From the IMG/VR virus record IMGVR_UViG_3300036770_007495, positions 124,001-188,000 of that record: a DNA stretch of 64,000 nt. The stretch is one strand, 5' to 3'. Position numbers and translations under genes: made by a program. The DNA comes from a virus. Positions 51,785 to 60,627 of the stretch are shown piece by piece; positions within the stretch are counted from its first letter, which is position 1, and every line of letters starts with the position of its first letter. The notes beneath the pieces are model-generated. The model saw only the letters and a program-made list of their open reading frames with translations, was not told the DNA's origin and ran no database searches.

Positions 51785-52575
51785 GTTACTACTCCGGAGC
51801 ATATCAAGCACCAACATGCGGCGTGTTTTACACTGGCGCTAACAATGGAAACTTTGATTGTCAAGTCAATGTCAACAACTTGAACAACAATGCTTCTGAA
51901 CGTGAAACCATCTCCAATTCCATTCAAGAAGCCATCAATCGATTTGGATCCACTGTAGCATACTATGTGAATACATACAATGTATCTGCTGCAAACAACA
52001 TTTATGGTGAAGATCCAACCAGCACATTCTTTGGTCCAACCAATGTGGTGATGTACATCAAATTGTCTGAAAATTCAGTTACATTGCGCAGATTTGGCTT
52101 TGATAGTGGTGATGACATTACAGCATATGTGCACATCAGTTCATATTATGCAACATTTGCACCATTGAGTGTGTATCCTGCATTGCAGCAAGCCATTGAA
52201 CCCAAAGCAGGTGATGTATTCCAGATGATTCAGTATGGTGCAACCAGACCAGGTGATCGCAATGGCAAATTCTTCGAAATCACTGAAAGAGTTGATCAAG
52301 AAATGGATGATCCAAGCATGAATCCATTGGGTGGACACTACATGTGGAAATTGCGTGCTCGCCGTCTTGACTTTAGCTTTGAGCCTGGATTGTCTGGTGA
52401 AAGAGGTGCTGCACAGGTGTTTGACAATGCTCTCAATGGCATCATGCCTGGCGGTACACAACAACCTTCACCTGACAAGACATATCCCGGCAGCGCAGAT
52501 GCAGAAAGCCTCAACATTTTTGATCAAAGTGTAAACAACACAAGTGTTTATGGAGAATATGGTTACAACCCTTGA
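51781..52575 (+). CDS. gp14: gp14-like neck protein
   Basis: 264 residues (T4 gp14 is 256). The pattern NIYGEDPTSTFFGP, VVMYIKLSE, FGFDSGDDITAYV and RPGDRNGKFFEITERVDQE (a gateway-like beta-barrel part) fits the gp14 neck family of T4-like phages. Order supports it: it precedes the terminase and sheath genes, as 14 precedes 17 and 18 in T4. gp13 and gp15 are not evident next to it. Joins the head and tail after packaging. Confidence 0.7.
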   Translation: MSYYSGAYQAPTCGVFYTGANNGNFDCQVNVNNLNNNASERETISNSIQEAINRFGSTVAYYVNTYNVSAANNIYGEDPTSTFFGPTNVVMYIKLSENSVTLRRFGFDSGDDITAYVHISSYYATFAPLSVYPALQQAIEPKAGDVFQMIQYGATRPGDRNGKFFEITERVDQEMDDPSMNPLGGHYMWKLRARRLDFSFEPGLSGERGAAQVFDNALNGIMPGGTQQPSPDKTYPGSADAESLNIFDQSVNNTSVYGEYGYNP

Positions 52576-52599
52576 TTTTTCATTGCATGGTGTTATTAT
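52572..52599 (+). promoter_or_regulatory. Sigma70-like promoter for the Cas4/RecB-like gene
   Basis: TTGATT, a 16-nt spacer and TATTAT, ending 7 nt before the ATG at 52607. Same -35 and spacer as the gp43 promoter. Confidence 0.5.
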
Positions 52600-52606
52600 T
52601 TGATAG

Positions 52607-53323
52607 ATGATCACATTTGATGAAGCAAATCACAAGTATTACAATGAGTTTGGCACTGAATACATTAGTGTAACAACTTTTTTGAATACATTAAAGAAGC
52701 CTTTTGATACTGAAAAGCACGCTGCACGTGTTGCTGAAAAGAACAATACTACACCTGATGCAATCAAAGCAACATGGAAAGCATTGACTGTTGAAGCTCA
52801 AGAAAAGGGCAAGGCTTTTCACAAAGCCATGGAAGATTACATCAAATATGGAGAGATTGATGCTCAATATTCAGATCTCATCAAAAGTCTCAACAAGGCC
52901 AGTGAAGGCTTCAAGGCCAACAAGAAGACAGCAGAAGGTTTGCTGTGGAATGATGAATCACAAATTGCAGGAACAGCGGATTTGGTGTTGGAAAATGATG
53001 ATGATTTCTTCATCTTGGACTTCAAAACCAACAAAAAGTTCACTTTTATGAATGCTTTTGGTGAAAAATTACTTGCACCTCTCGACTTCTTAGATTATTG
53101 TGAGTTTACAATTTACTCTTTGCAATTGTCCTTGTATGCTTACATGAAGCAAAAGCTCACTGGAAAGCACTGCAAGGGGTTGAAAGTGCTTTACTTGACT
53201 GTAAATACATTCAACAACACAAGATATTGGAGAGAAATTCCCATCATCTATTGCAAAGACACCATTGAAAAACTAATACAACATCGCAAAGCATCTCTAT
53301 CTACACAGCATGCAAATACATGA
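52607..53323 (+). CDS. PD-(D/E)XK exonuclease (Cas4/RecB-like)
   Basis: 238 residues. ISVTTFLNTLKKPF is followed by KGKAFHKAMEDYI (motif with His), GTADLVLEN (Asp) and FILDFKTNKK (D-x-K), the catalytic order of RecB/Cas4-type nucleases. The QLSLYAYMKQK segment after it is the usual QxxxY motif. It likely processes DNA ends or degrades DNA. An early-type gene inserted between neck and terminase genes. Overlaps the next gene by 14 nt. Confidence 0.85.
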   Translation: MITFDEANHKYYNEFGTEYISVTTFLNTLKKPFDTEKHAARVAEKNNTTPDAIKATWKALTVEAQEKGKAFHKAMEDYIKYGEIDAQYSDLIKSLNKASEGFKANKKTAEGLLWNDESQIAGTADLVLENDDDFFILDFKTNKKFTFMNAFGEKLLAPLDFLDYCEFTIYSLQLSLYAYMKQKLTGKHCKGLKVLYLTVNTFNNTRYWREIPIIYCKDTIEKLIQHRKASLSTQHANT

Positions 53324-53723
53324 TACTGCAAATAGTCGGTTCTCCAAATCCAAAGTTGAAGAGTTTTGGAGAATGGTTGAAGGGGTAAAATGGGAAGAAG
53401 GCCGTAGTGCTGAAACCATTAAATTGGATCTGATGAAAATCATGACTCCCTCTTGTGCTGAAACCAACAAGCGCATTGCTTATTTCTATGCTCTGCATTT
53501 GGTTGATGCTTTCAAAAAGTGGCAGCATACAGCAGGTGATGAAGAGAAGTATGACATGATTGATCTTGAATTTGCTGCAAGCAATGCAGTTGGTGGTGGT
53601 AAATTCAATTATGATCAGTTTGTTGCTGCACCGCAGTATCTTGCAGCAGAAGCTAATAATGTGTCTATTGAAGACAACTTCATGAAATGCTTGCCAACTG
53701 ATGATGATTACTACTATCAATAA
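53310..53723 (+). CDS. Hypothetical protein
   Basis: 137 residues. A helical domain (SKSKVEEFWRMVEG; KRIAYFYALHLVDAFKKWQ) with an Asp/Tyr-rich tail (DDDYYYQ). Not recognised. Overlaps the exonuclease gene by 14 nt and is followed by a bidirectional terminator, so it ends that transcription unit. Confidence 0.6.
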   Translation: MQIHDTANSRFSKSKVEEFWRMVEGVKWEEGRSAETIKLDLMKIMTPSCAETNKRIAYFYALHLVDAFKKWQHTAGDEEKYDMIDLEFAASNAVGGGKFNYDQFVAAPQYLAAEANNVSIEDNFMKCLPTDDDYYYQ

Positions 53724-53747
53724 TTAAAACAACAATCAACAACAAAA

Positions 53748-53777
53748 AAAAAGAGCGGCATTTCTGCCGCTCTTTTT
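53748..53777. terminator. Bidirectional intrinsic terminator
   Basis: AAAAAGAGCGGCA, loop TTTC, TGCCGCTCTTTTT: a perfect stem with A and T runs on the two sides. It serves the convergent genes ending at 53723 (+) and 53801 (-). Confidence 0.92.
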
Positions 53778-53800
53778 GTTTTCAATGTTCTCTTTTACTC

Positions 53801-54355
53801 TCAGTCAAAGATTGATTTGCCAGGAGTGAGCTTGCTGTTGACTTTCATGCTGCCTTTGCTCATGAGAGTCTTGCCCTTGTCACCAAGTGCCTTTGGTTCT
53901 GCTTCAAGATCAACGTTAACAGAGGCATCAGCCTTGCCGCCAGTCTTGCCTGTTACAGTACCGCCCACTTTCATCTTGCCCTTGCCCATGAGATCATGGC
54001 CTTTGTTGCCAATTGGCTTTGGAGAAGGCTCAACTACAACGCTTTCTGGAAATGCTCCTTCATCTTCGTCTTCATCATCCATCATCTCATCACCGAGATC
54101 AGCGCCAAGATCTTCTGCGCCCAATTCTTCATCGGTCATTTCATCTTCCATGCCGCCTTCAAGCTGGCCCATGAGTGCATCATGAAGCTTCTGTGCAAGT
54201 TCACGTGGAAGAGAAATTGTGATTTCTGTTTCATCACCCATGTCATCAGAAACATCAACATCAAGAGCTTCAAGGTCTTGGTTTTCAGTATCCATGTCAG
54301 ATGGGTTGTCCATCACTTCTTCGTAGAGAGTATCAAAAAGAGATTTTTGTGTCAT
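53801..54355 (-). CDS. Nested shorter product of the same frame (internal late start)
   Basis: 184 residues sharing the stop of the 54607 gene. Its own CTAAATA lies 5 nt upstream inside the coding sequence, where it reads ALNTG. The product starts with a capsid-targeting-like leader. Whether it, the long form, or both are made is not known. Confidence 0.6.
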   Translation of the reverse strand: MTQKSLFDTLYEEVMDNPSDMDTENQDLEALDVDVSDDMGDETEITISLPRELAQKLHDALMGQLEGGMEDEMTDEELGAEDLGADLGDEMMDDEDEDEGAFPESVVVEPSPKPIGNKGHDLMGKGKMKVGGTVTGKTGGKADASVNVDLEAEPKALGDKGKTLMSKGSMKVNSKLTPGKSIFD

Positions 54356-54607
54356 ACCGGTATTTAGGGCCACTGCCTGTGCTTTTTCAACTCCTAAAGA
54401 AAATTTTTGAGGCTCAAACAAATTATTTTTCTTGCCCTTCTTGGAGTCCAGTGCTGGTACAAAGCCTGAAGCATTGGCAGGGCCACCTTTTTTGTCCATG
54501 TCCATGATTTCAGCGCCCATGGTTGGCTTTTTAATTTTCATTGTTGGCAGTGGCTTGCCGCCTTTGCCGCCTTTGAGTTTGATTTTGACTGTAGATTTGC
54601 GTTGCAT
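53801..54607 (-). CDS. Acidic late protein with nested in-frame late start
   Basis: 268 residues from the ATG at 54607. Residues 1-84 are basic and Gly/Lys-rich (KIKLKGGKGGKPLP). A second in-frame ATG at 54355 begins MTQKSLFDTLYEEV, whose LYE at 10-12 of the short form looks like a prohead-protease site. The C-terminal region is very acidic with a helix near 150 and three basic Gly/Lys repeats of the type GNKGHDLMGKGKMKV / GDKGKTLMSKGSMKV. Both starts have a CTAAATA late element at 5 nt. A head-core or scaffold-like role is possible; no family is recognised. Confidence 0.7.
   Translation of the reverse strand: MQRKSTVKIKLKGGKGGKPLPTMKIKKPTMGAEIMDMDKKGGPANASGFVPALDSKKGKKNNLFEPQKFSLGVEKAQAVALNTGMTQKSLFDTLYEEVMDNPSDMDTENQDLEALDVDVSDDMGDETEITISLPRELAQKLHDALMGQLEGGMEDEMTDEELGAEDLGADLGDEMMDDEDEDEGAFPESVVVEPSPKPIGNKGHDLMGKGKMKVGGTVTGKTGGKADASVNVDLEAEPKALGDKGKTLMSKGSMKVNSKLTPGKSIFD
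54361..54367 (-). promoter_or_regulatory. Late promoter -10 element inside the coding frame
   Basis: Minus strand CTAAATA, CCGGT, ATG at 54355 (gap 5 nt). Confidence 0.68.
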
Positions 54608-54612
54608 AGCAT

Positions 54613-54619
54613 TATTTAG
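54613..54619 (-). promoter_or_regulatory. Late promoter -10 element (CTAAATA)
   Basis: Minus strand CTAAATA, ATGCT, ATG at 54607 (gap 5 nt). Divergent from the terminase promoter 8 nt away. Confidence 0.75.
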
Positions 54620-54626
54620 GGCTGCA

Positions 54627-54633
54627 ATAAATA
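54627..54633 (+). promoter_or_regulatory. Late promoter -10 element (ATAAATA) for gp17
   Basis: ATAAATA, 8 nt, ATG at 54642. The longer spacing than elsewhere still leaves little room for a leader. Confidence 0.65.
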
Positions 54634-54641
54634 AAAGCACT

Positions 54642-56360
54642 ATGGCAAATAAAAAAGGTGACTATTATCTCAACAATCCTGCGCTGCCTACCAGCAGGGC
54701 AGAGTTTGAGTATACACCAGAAATGTTGAAGGACATCAAAAAATGCGAGCAGAACTTGCTATTTTTTGCTGAAAACTATTTTTACATCATTGATCCAGAT
54801 GAGGGCAGAACCATCATCAAGCTCTACAAGTATCAAAAAGATGCTTTGAGAATGCTGCGAGACAACAGATACAATTTGTTGCTTGCAAGTCGACAAATTG
54901 GTAAAACCACATTGCTGACCATTTATGCACTGTGGATTGCATGTTTCAATGAAGATCAAAACATCATGATTGTGGCTAACAAAGAGAGCACAGCCATTGA
55001 AATCTTCCGAAGAGTGCGTCTAGCATATGAGCAATTGCCCAACTGGCTCAAGCCTGGTGTTGATGAATATGGCAAGACTAGTATGACGCTCAACAATGGT
55101 TCCAGAATTGGTATTTCCACAACAACAGGCAGTGCTGCTCGTGGTACTTCCTTGAATGTATTGATTCTTGATGAGTTGGCTTTCATTGATCCACCTTCCA
55201 TCATGGAAGATTTCTGGCGTTCTGTGTGGCCTACCATTTCTCGCTCTAAAAAATCCAAAGTTCTCATTGCATCCACTCCCAAAGGCACAGACAACTTGTT
55301 TTATCAATTGTATGATGGCTCAGTAAAAGGTGAAAATGGCTTTGCCAGCATGACCATCAAATGGGATGCTGTGCCAGGGCGTGATGAAAAGTGGAAAAAA
55401 GAACAAATCAAGCAAATTGGCAGCGTTGAATCATTCCTCCAAGAATATGAATGTGAATTTTTGCAGAGCGGTGAATCTTCCATTGACGTAGAAACATTTG
55501 AACGCCTCAAGCAAAATTGTTCCATTGCACCCTATTCTTTGGATGATGGCAAGTATATGATTTGGCAGCAGCCCAAAGCAGATAGATTATACATTGTGGG
55601 TGTTGACGTTGCTGAAGGTGTGGGTCAGAACTATTCTGTTGCACAAATTCTCGACATAACTGATTTGACCAACATTGAACAAGTTGCTGTGTATCGAGAC
55701 AATGTAATTGCACCTGCTCAATTCACAACAAAACTGTTTGAGATATTGCAGCAGTGGGGTAATCCATTGGTGCTCATTGAAAGAAACAATTGCGGTGCTC
55801 AAGTTGTTGACAATTTGCGCAACATTCATCAGTATGAGAACATTGTGAGCTATGGTGCTGAACTAGCAGGTCGCAAAAAAGACTTTTTGGGTGTTGTTGC
55901 TCATACCAACACCAAGCAGCGAGGTGTTCTCAACATGAGATATTGGGTGAATGTGCTCAATTGTGTTCGTTTCAATCACATGCAGACCATCATCGAGCTC
56001 AAAGACTTTGTGCGCAAAGCCAATGGCACATGGAGTGCACGAGGCAATGGCACAGATGACTGCGTCATGAGCCTCATTTGGGCACTTGTTGTTTTGGACA
56101 ATGATCCACAGTTTGGCATTTGCAGCCAATATTTTGAAGTTGTTGACTTGGATGAAAACAGCAAACCAAGAAGCATCAAGCCCATGGATTATGGCCTCAA
56201 ATATTTTACAGCCAACAACAAAAAATTTGATATGTTTGGCAACATGCTAGAGGCATCTAAATATGAAGATGCAGCTACTTTGCCAATTCTGTTTGGTTCT
56301 GCTGGTCAACAAAATGAAGATTTAGCTGACTTAGAATTGCAAGGCTGGAAAATTTTATGA
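54642..56360 (+). CDS. gp17: gp17-like terminase large subunit
   Basis: 572 residues (T4 gp17 is 610). Walker A SRQIGKTT at 83-90, Walker B LILDELAFID and the C-terminal RNase H-like nuclease with GVDVAEGVGQNYS and NGTDDCVMSL. It pumps DNA into proheads and cuts concatemers. The true start is the ATG at 54642; the frame upstream is antisense to the gene at 54607. The stop overlaps the next gene by 4 nt. A gp16 small subunit is not recognised in the window. Confidence 0.97.
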   Translation: MANKKGDYYLNNPALPTSRAEFEYTPEMLKDIKKCEQNLLFFAENYFYIIDPDEGRTIIKLYKYQKDALRMLRDNRYNLLLASRQIGKTTLLTIYALWIACFNEDQNIMIVANKESTAIEIFRRVRLAYEQLPNWLKPGVDEYGKTSMTLNNGSRIGISTTTGSAARGTSLNVLILDELAFIDPPSIMEDFWRSVWPTISRSKKSKVLIASTPKGTDNLFYQLYDGSVKGENGFASMTIKWDAVPGRDEKWKKEQIKQIGSVESFLQEYECEFLQSGESSIDVETFERLKQNCSIAPYSLDDGKYMIWQQPKADRLYIVGVDVAEGVGQNYSVAQILDITDLTNIEQVAVYRDNVIAPAQFTTKLFEILQQWGNPLVLIERNNCGAQVVDNLRNIHQYENIVSYGAELAGRKKDFLGVVAHTNTKQRGVLNMRYWVNVLNCVRFNHMQTIIELKDFVRKANGTWSARGNGTDDCVMSLIWALVVLDNDPQFGICSQYFEVVDLDENSKPRSIKPMDYGLKYFTANNKKFDMFGNMLEASKYEDAATLPILFGSAGQQNEDLADLELQGWKIL

Positions 56361-56935
56361 GCGACATTAGACAGGCACCATTCAACAAAGCACGCGTTGA
56401 CAAGTTTACACTGGTTGTAAATTTGCCGCCTGCTTTGAAAGGCATCAACAGCAAATTTGAACGCAACAACAAAACAGTGAATTTGGATGCATTGCAATTT
56501 TCTGTGTATGGAACCATCATTCCTGACATTGTTGTACCAGCCATTGAAACACGTTTTGGAGGCAGCACCATTTATGTATCATCTCACAACAGACCATCAT
56601 TTCCTGCTGTGAGCATCAATTTCACCATTGACAATGAGTTCAACAATTACTGGTACATCTATCAGTGGCTCAACTTGATGCGTGATGAAAAGGAAGGTGT
56701 ATTTGGCATTGTAAATGGCCGCGGCCTTGCTGAATCCAATGCTGCTCTCAAGCAATATTCCACCACTTTCACCTTGTATGGGCGTGATGAATTCAACAAC
56801 AATGTCATCAAATTTGACTATTTTAATGCTTTTCCTACAAAATTAGGCAGCATCACCTGGAATTATCAAGACAGCAAGGAAATAACATGCTCCTTTGATT
56901 TTGTGTTTTCCAACATTACTTCTGCCTTGCTTTAA
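56357..56935 (+). CDS. Tail tube-fold protein between terminase and sheath
   Basis: 192 residues. VDKFTLVVNLPPAL, LDALQFSVYGTIIPDI, GGSTIYVSSHNRPSF and FTIDNEFNNYWYIYQWL follow the tube-protein pattern (gp19/gp54 family). In T4 the sheath gene precedes the tube gene; here this gene lies before it. It may be the main tube protein, a tube terminator or a neck-tail adaptor. Coupled to gp17 by an ATGA overlap. Confidence 0.68.
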   Translation: MSDIRQAPFNKARVDKFTLVVNLPPALKGINSKFERNNKTVNLDALQFSVYGTIIPDIVVPAIETRFGGSTIYVSSHNRPSFPAVSINFTIDNEFNNYWYIYQWLNLMRDEKEGVFGIVNGRGLAESNAALKQYSTTFTLYGRDEFNNNVIKFDYFNAFPTKLGSITWNYQDSKEITCSFDFVFSNITSALL

Positions 56936-56953
56936 ATTTGTGCCTGGATTTTC

Positions 56954-56960
56954 ATAAATA
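56954..56960 (+). promoter_or_regulatory. Late promoter -10 element (ATAAATA) for gp18
   Basis: CATAAATA, TCTAC, ATG at 56966 (gap 5 nt). Confidence 0.82.
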
Positions 56961-56965
56961 TCTAC

Positions 56966-59608
56966 ATGGCATCAAGAATTATCAACTCTCCAGGGGTTCA
57001 AATCAATGAAATCGATGAATCAGCAATTCAGGCAAATGTTTTTGGTACTGATGTATTGATCACTGGTTTCGCAAGCAAAGGCCCAACAGATGAAGTCATC
57101 AGTGTTTCTTCACTTTCTGAATTTGAACAGATTTTCGGCACACCAACCAATGCTGCAGAGCGTTATTTCTACTACTCTGTAAAGCCTCTGTTTGGAACAG
57201 GTGCTAATTTGCTGCTCAGCCGCTTGCCATATGGCGGCGGAAATGGTGATGGCTTTGGTTCACAATACAGCGCAGTAGTTTACCCTGTTGTTGCTGTATC
57301 TGGTAACCCAATTGATTTTAATCTTGCTGATGCTACTGCAACAGCTACAGCAGACATTAATCTTGCAACAGGTGCAGTATCATCTGTAGCAGTAGTACTG
57401 TCTGGTCAATATTATGCTGTTGCTCCAACAATCACAGTATCTGCTCCTCAGACACCTGGTACAACTGCAACATTTACAGCAAACATTACCCTTGCAGGCG
57501 CTGTATCTTCTCTTACTACTACTCAAGCAGGATCTGGATATACTTCTGCACCAACCATAACAATTGCTGCACCAAGCTACAACAACATTGGTGGTATTCT
57601 GCCAACACTTGATAGTGCAAGTGTTGATGCATATGTTCTTGGCAAGCCTCTTCACTTTACTCTTACCAAGGCTCAATATTTGTCATGCATCAATGGTGAA
57701 GCATTTGTGTGGAACAAAACTCCAACAACAGCAGGTGTTGTACAAAACATTGCAAGCATCAGCGATTTCGGCAAAGCTGGCGTTGTAATCTTCAACAAAG
57801 CACAAACAACCATCAATGACAAGTATGAAGGTTATTACATTGGCATGGTTGACAACACCAATGCAAATCCTGCAACTCAGTTTGATGGCATTGTTACAGC
57901 AACAACAGTTAACGTTGCTGCTCCAAACGTTGGCAGCAAGGATACAACAACACCTGTTCCTGCAACTCGCCTCAACTTTGCATTGTCGGGTAGCAATGCA
58001 TCCAATGGCACAATGTCGCAGGCATTTGAAAATGCTGCTTCATTCAACATTGGCACAAATCAATTCAACGATTACCTCACACTTGGAGTTGTGAAGCTTC
58101 GTCAGAGCATCTTCTCACCAGACACAATCAAGCTTGATTATGTTCTTGAAGAGAAGTTTGTTGCAAGCCTTGACTTCTACCGTCAGCGCACACCAGAAAA
58201 TGGTGGTCCAATCACTTCTGCATACATTGGCAATGAAGTTGATAATGGCTCACGCAACATCACCATCATGGTCAACGACTTTGTGTCAAATCGCAATGGC
58301 GCAACCTGGATTGGTCTTGATGGCTTGCCAAGCAAGAGTGTTAGAATGCTCAGCCGCGAGCTTGAAGGCTTGCTTACTGATGCAACAACATTTGCAAGTG
58401 TCTCTGGCACAATCGGCATTACACCTGGTGCATTCAATGCTGCAAAAACATCATTTGCAACTAATCTCAATGGTTATGCTGACGACTTGCTTGCACTTGG
58501 TGCATATGTAAATCCAGCACCTGCTGATAAGACCATTGGTAGCTTGCCAAACAAGATTGATCGCATCCTTCAGTTGGTTGAAAATGATGAATTGTTTGAC
58601 ATTGACATCTCTGTTGAAGCTGGTCTTGGTACCATCTATGCAACAACTTGCGCAGCACGCACAAGTTACTATGATGACACCTTGATGAATTCAACATTGC
58701 AGCAAGCTCTTGGTTACTTGCAGACAACTCTCAATTACACCGCACCATCTGATGATACATTGGACTTGAGAGGCAACTACAACACCATCTTCAGCAAGTT
58801 TGCTGACTTTGCACGTGACAGACTGGATCACATCTTCATTGCTGATCCAATTCGTCACATCTTGGTGCAGGGCAACAATTCCAAGACACTCAATGACAAT
58901 TCCAAGAGCTGGTCACAGCATGTGTTCTCACCATTGCGTCACCAGTTTGAGCTTGCCAACACCAGCTATGCAGCAGCATATGCAAACTGGGCACGAGTCA
59001 ATGATGGCTTCTCTCAGACAAATGTGTGGGTGCCATTCTCTGGCACAGTTGCATCAGACTTTGCTCGTTCCGACAGAGACTTTGCATACTGGGCAGCACC
59101 AGCAGGCTTCCGCCGCGGTTTGGTGAGCGAAGTGGATGACATTGCAATTGCTCCTAACCAGAAGCAGCGCGATGACTTGTACAAGTTCAACCTCAATCCA
59201 ATCACACAGTTTGTGCGCGAAGGCATTGTAATCTTTGGTCAGAAGACTCTCAACCGCATTCCAAGTGCATTTGACCGAGTCAACGTCCGCCGCTTGTTCA
59301 TCTTGCTTGAGAAGCAGACCAAGGCAATTGCTCGCTACTATGTGTTTGAGCCAAACACCTTGTACACTCGCACACGTCTTGTGGATGACTTGACACCAAA
59401 CTTTGAAGCTGCTAAAACAGCAACAATCAATCAGGGCATCTACGACTACATCATTGTTTGCGATGACAGAAACAACCCACCATCTGTCATTGATGCAAAC
59501 GAGCTTGTGGTTGACATTTACATCAAGCCAGTTCGCACTGCAGAGTTCATCTTGGTGAACTTCCATGCAACAAGAACAAGTGCCAACTTCCAAGAAATCT
59601 TGAGATAA
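56966..59608 (+). CDS. gp18: gp18-like tail sheath protein
   Basis: 880 residues, well over T4 gp18 (659). The N-terminal segment INSPGVQINEIDES and the C-terminal WVPFSGTVASDFARSDRDFAYWAAPAG, NPITQFVREGIVIFGQKTL and RLFILLEKQ are characteristic of contractile sheaths. An inserted segment (about residues 110-210) contains two copies of a Gly/Ser/Thr repeat (SGQYYAVAPTITVSAP; GSGYTSAPTITIAAP), probably a surface domain. It ends in an intrinsic terminator. Confidence 0.96.
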   Translation: MASRIINSPGVQINEIDESAIQANVFGTDVLITGFASKGPTDEVISVSSLSEFEQIFGTPTNAAERYFYYSVKPLFGTGANLLLSRLPYGGGNGDGFGSQYSAVVYPVVAVSGNPIDFNLADATATATADINLATGAVSSVAVVLSGQYYAVAPTITVSAPQTPGTTATFTANITLAGAVSSLTTTQAGSGYTSAPTITIAAPSYNNIGGILPTLDSASVDAYVLGKPLHFTLTKAQYLSCINGEAFVWNKTPTTAGVVQNIASISDFGKAGVVIFNKAQTTINDKYEGYYIGMVDNTNANPATQFDGIVTATTVNVAAPNVGSKDTTTPVPATRLNFALSGSNASNGTMSQAFENAASFNIGTNQFNDYLTLGVVKLRQSIFSPDTIKLDYVLEEKFVASLDFYRQRTPENGGPITSAYIGNEVDNGSRNITIMVNDFVSNRNGATWIGLDGLPSKSVRMLSRELEGLLTDATTFASVSGTIGITPGAFNAAKTSFATNLNGYADDLLALGAYVNPAPADKTIGSLPNKIDRILQLVENDELFDIDISVEAGLGTIYATTCAARTSYYDDTLMNSTLQQALGYLQTTLNYTAPSDDTLDLRGNYNTIFSKFADFARDRLDHIFIADPIRHILVQGNNSKTLNDNSKSWSQHVFSPLRHQFELANTSYAAAYANWARVNDGFSQTNVWVPFSGTVASDFARSDRDFAYWAAPAGFRRGLVSEVDDIAIAPNQKQRDDLYKFNLNPITQFVREGIVIFGQKTLNRIPSAFDRVNVRRLFILLEKQTKAIARYYVFEPNTLYTRTRLVDDLTPNFEAAKTATINQGIYDYIIVCDDRNNPPSVIDANELVVDIYIKPVRTAEFILVNFHATRTSANFQEILR
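57340..57590 (+). repeat. Two tandem beta-repeat units within the sheath gene
   Basis: The two encoded units each run about 35-40 residues with the pattern AxTAxIxLAxGAVSSxxxxxxGxxYxxAPTITxxAP. The copies differ at many positions, so it is an old duplication. It accounts for part of the sheath's extra length. Confidence 0.7.
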
Positions 59609-59625
59609 GACACAAAAACAAAGAG

Positions 59626-59654
59626 GAGTGCAGCGCAAGCTGCACTCTTTTTTT
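59626..59654 (+). terminator. Intrinsic terminator after gp18
   Basis: GAGTGCAGC, loop GCAA, GCTGCACTC, then a run of seven T. Only 9 nt before the next late promoter. Confidence 0.93.
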
Positions 59655-59663
59655 GTTTAAACC

Positions 59664-59670
59664 ATAAATA
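59664..59670 (+). promoter_or_regulatory. Late promoter -10 element (ATAAATA)
   Basis: ATAAATA, CTAAC, ATG at 59676 (gap 5 nt). Confidence 0.8.
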
Positions 59671-59675
59671 CTAAC

Positions 59676-60170
59676 ATGAACGAAGACCTAAAAGAGCTGC
59701 AAAACATCTATGAAAGTGCTGTCAATGAAGGCATTTTGAATAGAATTGGTGCCAACATTGCAGGTGCAGTTGGGACTGCAGGTGGTGCACTCAAGGGAGC
59801 ATATTATGGTGCAACAGGCAATGTGCAAGGTGCAGCTGATGCAGCATTAAAAGCAAAAAATGCTAAATTTGATTCATACAAAAAAGCTGCTGATGCAAAG
59901 TTAGAAAAAGTTTTTAACGAAGTGGTGACCGATCTTACAAAGCTCAATTTGGTAGATCAAGCAAGAATGAAGCCATACATTGATGGATTCAAACAAAACC
60001 TTGCAACTTCTTTTACTCAATTTTTGCAGGGATTGACTGCTACAGTTGCACAAGCTCCAGCAGCCCCCACTCAAACCACACAGCAAACTACTCAAACCAT
60101 CCCACCATCTCCACCAGCAAGTACTACTGCTACGCCTCCTGCTGCATCACAGCCGGTTGGTCCTATGTAA
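59676..60170 (+). CDS. Late virion protein with Gly/Ala amphipathic region
   Basis: 164 residues. The leader MNEDLKELQNIYE ends in I-Y-E, so prohead-protease cleavage is possible. A Gly/Ala-rich stretch (GANIAGAVGTAGGALKGAYY) follows, which could lie along a membrane, then a Lys-rich helix and a Pro/Thr/Gln-rich tail. Not recognised. Preceded by its own late promoter. Confidence 0.65.
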   Translation: MNEDLKELQNIYESAVNEGILNRIGANIAGAVGTAGGALKGAYYGATGNVQGAADAALKAKNAKFDSYKKAADAKLEKVFNEVVTDLTKLNLVDQARMKPYIDGFKQNLATSFTQFLQGLTATVAQAPAAPTQTTQQTTQTIPPSPPASTTATPPAASQPVGPM

Positions 60171-60186
60171 TGCATTTGCATAATTT

Positions 60187-60627
60187 ATGGCTCACAAAGA
60201 GTTTAAACAAGGCGTTTACAAGCCCATCAACAGGCAGAAATACATTGGTGATAAACTGCCTTTTTATAGATCAGGTTATGAGCTAAAATTCATGCGATGG
60301 GCTGATGCTAACCCCAATGTTTTGAAGTGGGGAAGTGAAAGCATCATTGTCCCTTACAAGAGCCCCATTGATGGTAAAATGCATCGCTATTTTGTAGATA
60401 ATGTGGTCATCATCAAAGAAGGAGAAAACATCAAAAAATATCTCATTGAGATCAAACCACACAAACAAACACAGCCGCCAACTGCTCATGGCAACAAAAA
60501 ACAGACCACCATTTTGTATGAGCAAGCTACATATGTCATCAATCAAGCCAAATGGGAAGCAGCAAAGAAGTGGTGCAAAGATCATGAATGGGAGTTTCTC
60601 ATCTTAACAGAGAAGCATTTGCCATAA
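60187..60627 (+). CDS. gp4: gp4-like head completion protein (nuclease fold)
   Basis: 146 residues (T4 gp4 is 150). KYIGDKLPFYRSGYELKFM, PNVLKWGSESIIVPYKSPID, GKMHRYFVDN and LIEIKPHKQ are diagnostic of gp4, which shares the TnsA/PD-(D/E)XK fold with Glu, Asp and E-x-K in order. It is needed to complete DNA-filled heads. No late promoter at the usual spacing; the start is 17 nt after the previous stop. Confidence 0.92.
   Translation: MAHKEFKQGVYKPINRQKYIGDKLPFYRSGYELKFMRWADANPNVLKWGSESIIVPYKSPIDGKMHRYFVDNVVIIKEGENIKKYLIEIKPHKQTQPPTAHGNKKQTTILYEQATYVINQAKWEAAKKWCKDHEWEFLILTEKHLP

Noticed and set aside
51329-51817. Upstream extension of the metallopeptidase frame
   Set aside because: Antisense to the gene at 51374. 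The ATG at 51328 gives a compact HExxH protein.
54432-54641. Upstream extension of the terminase frame
   Set aside because: It overlaps the divergent gene at 54607 in antisense and lacks terminase features; ATG 54642 follows a late promoter.
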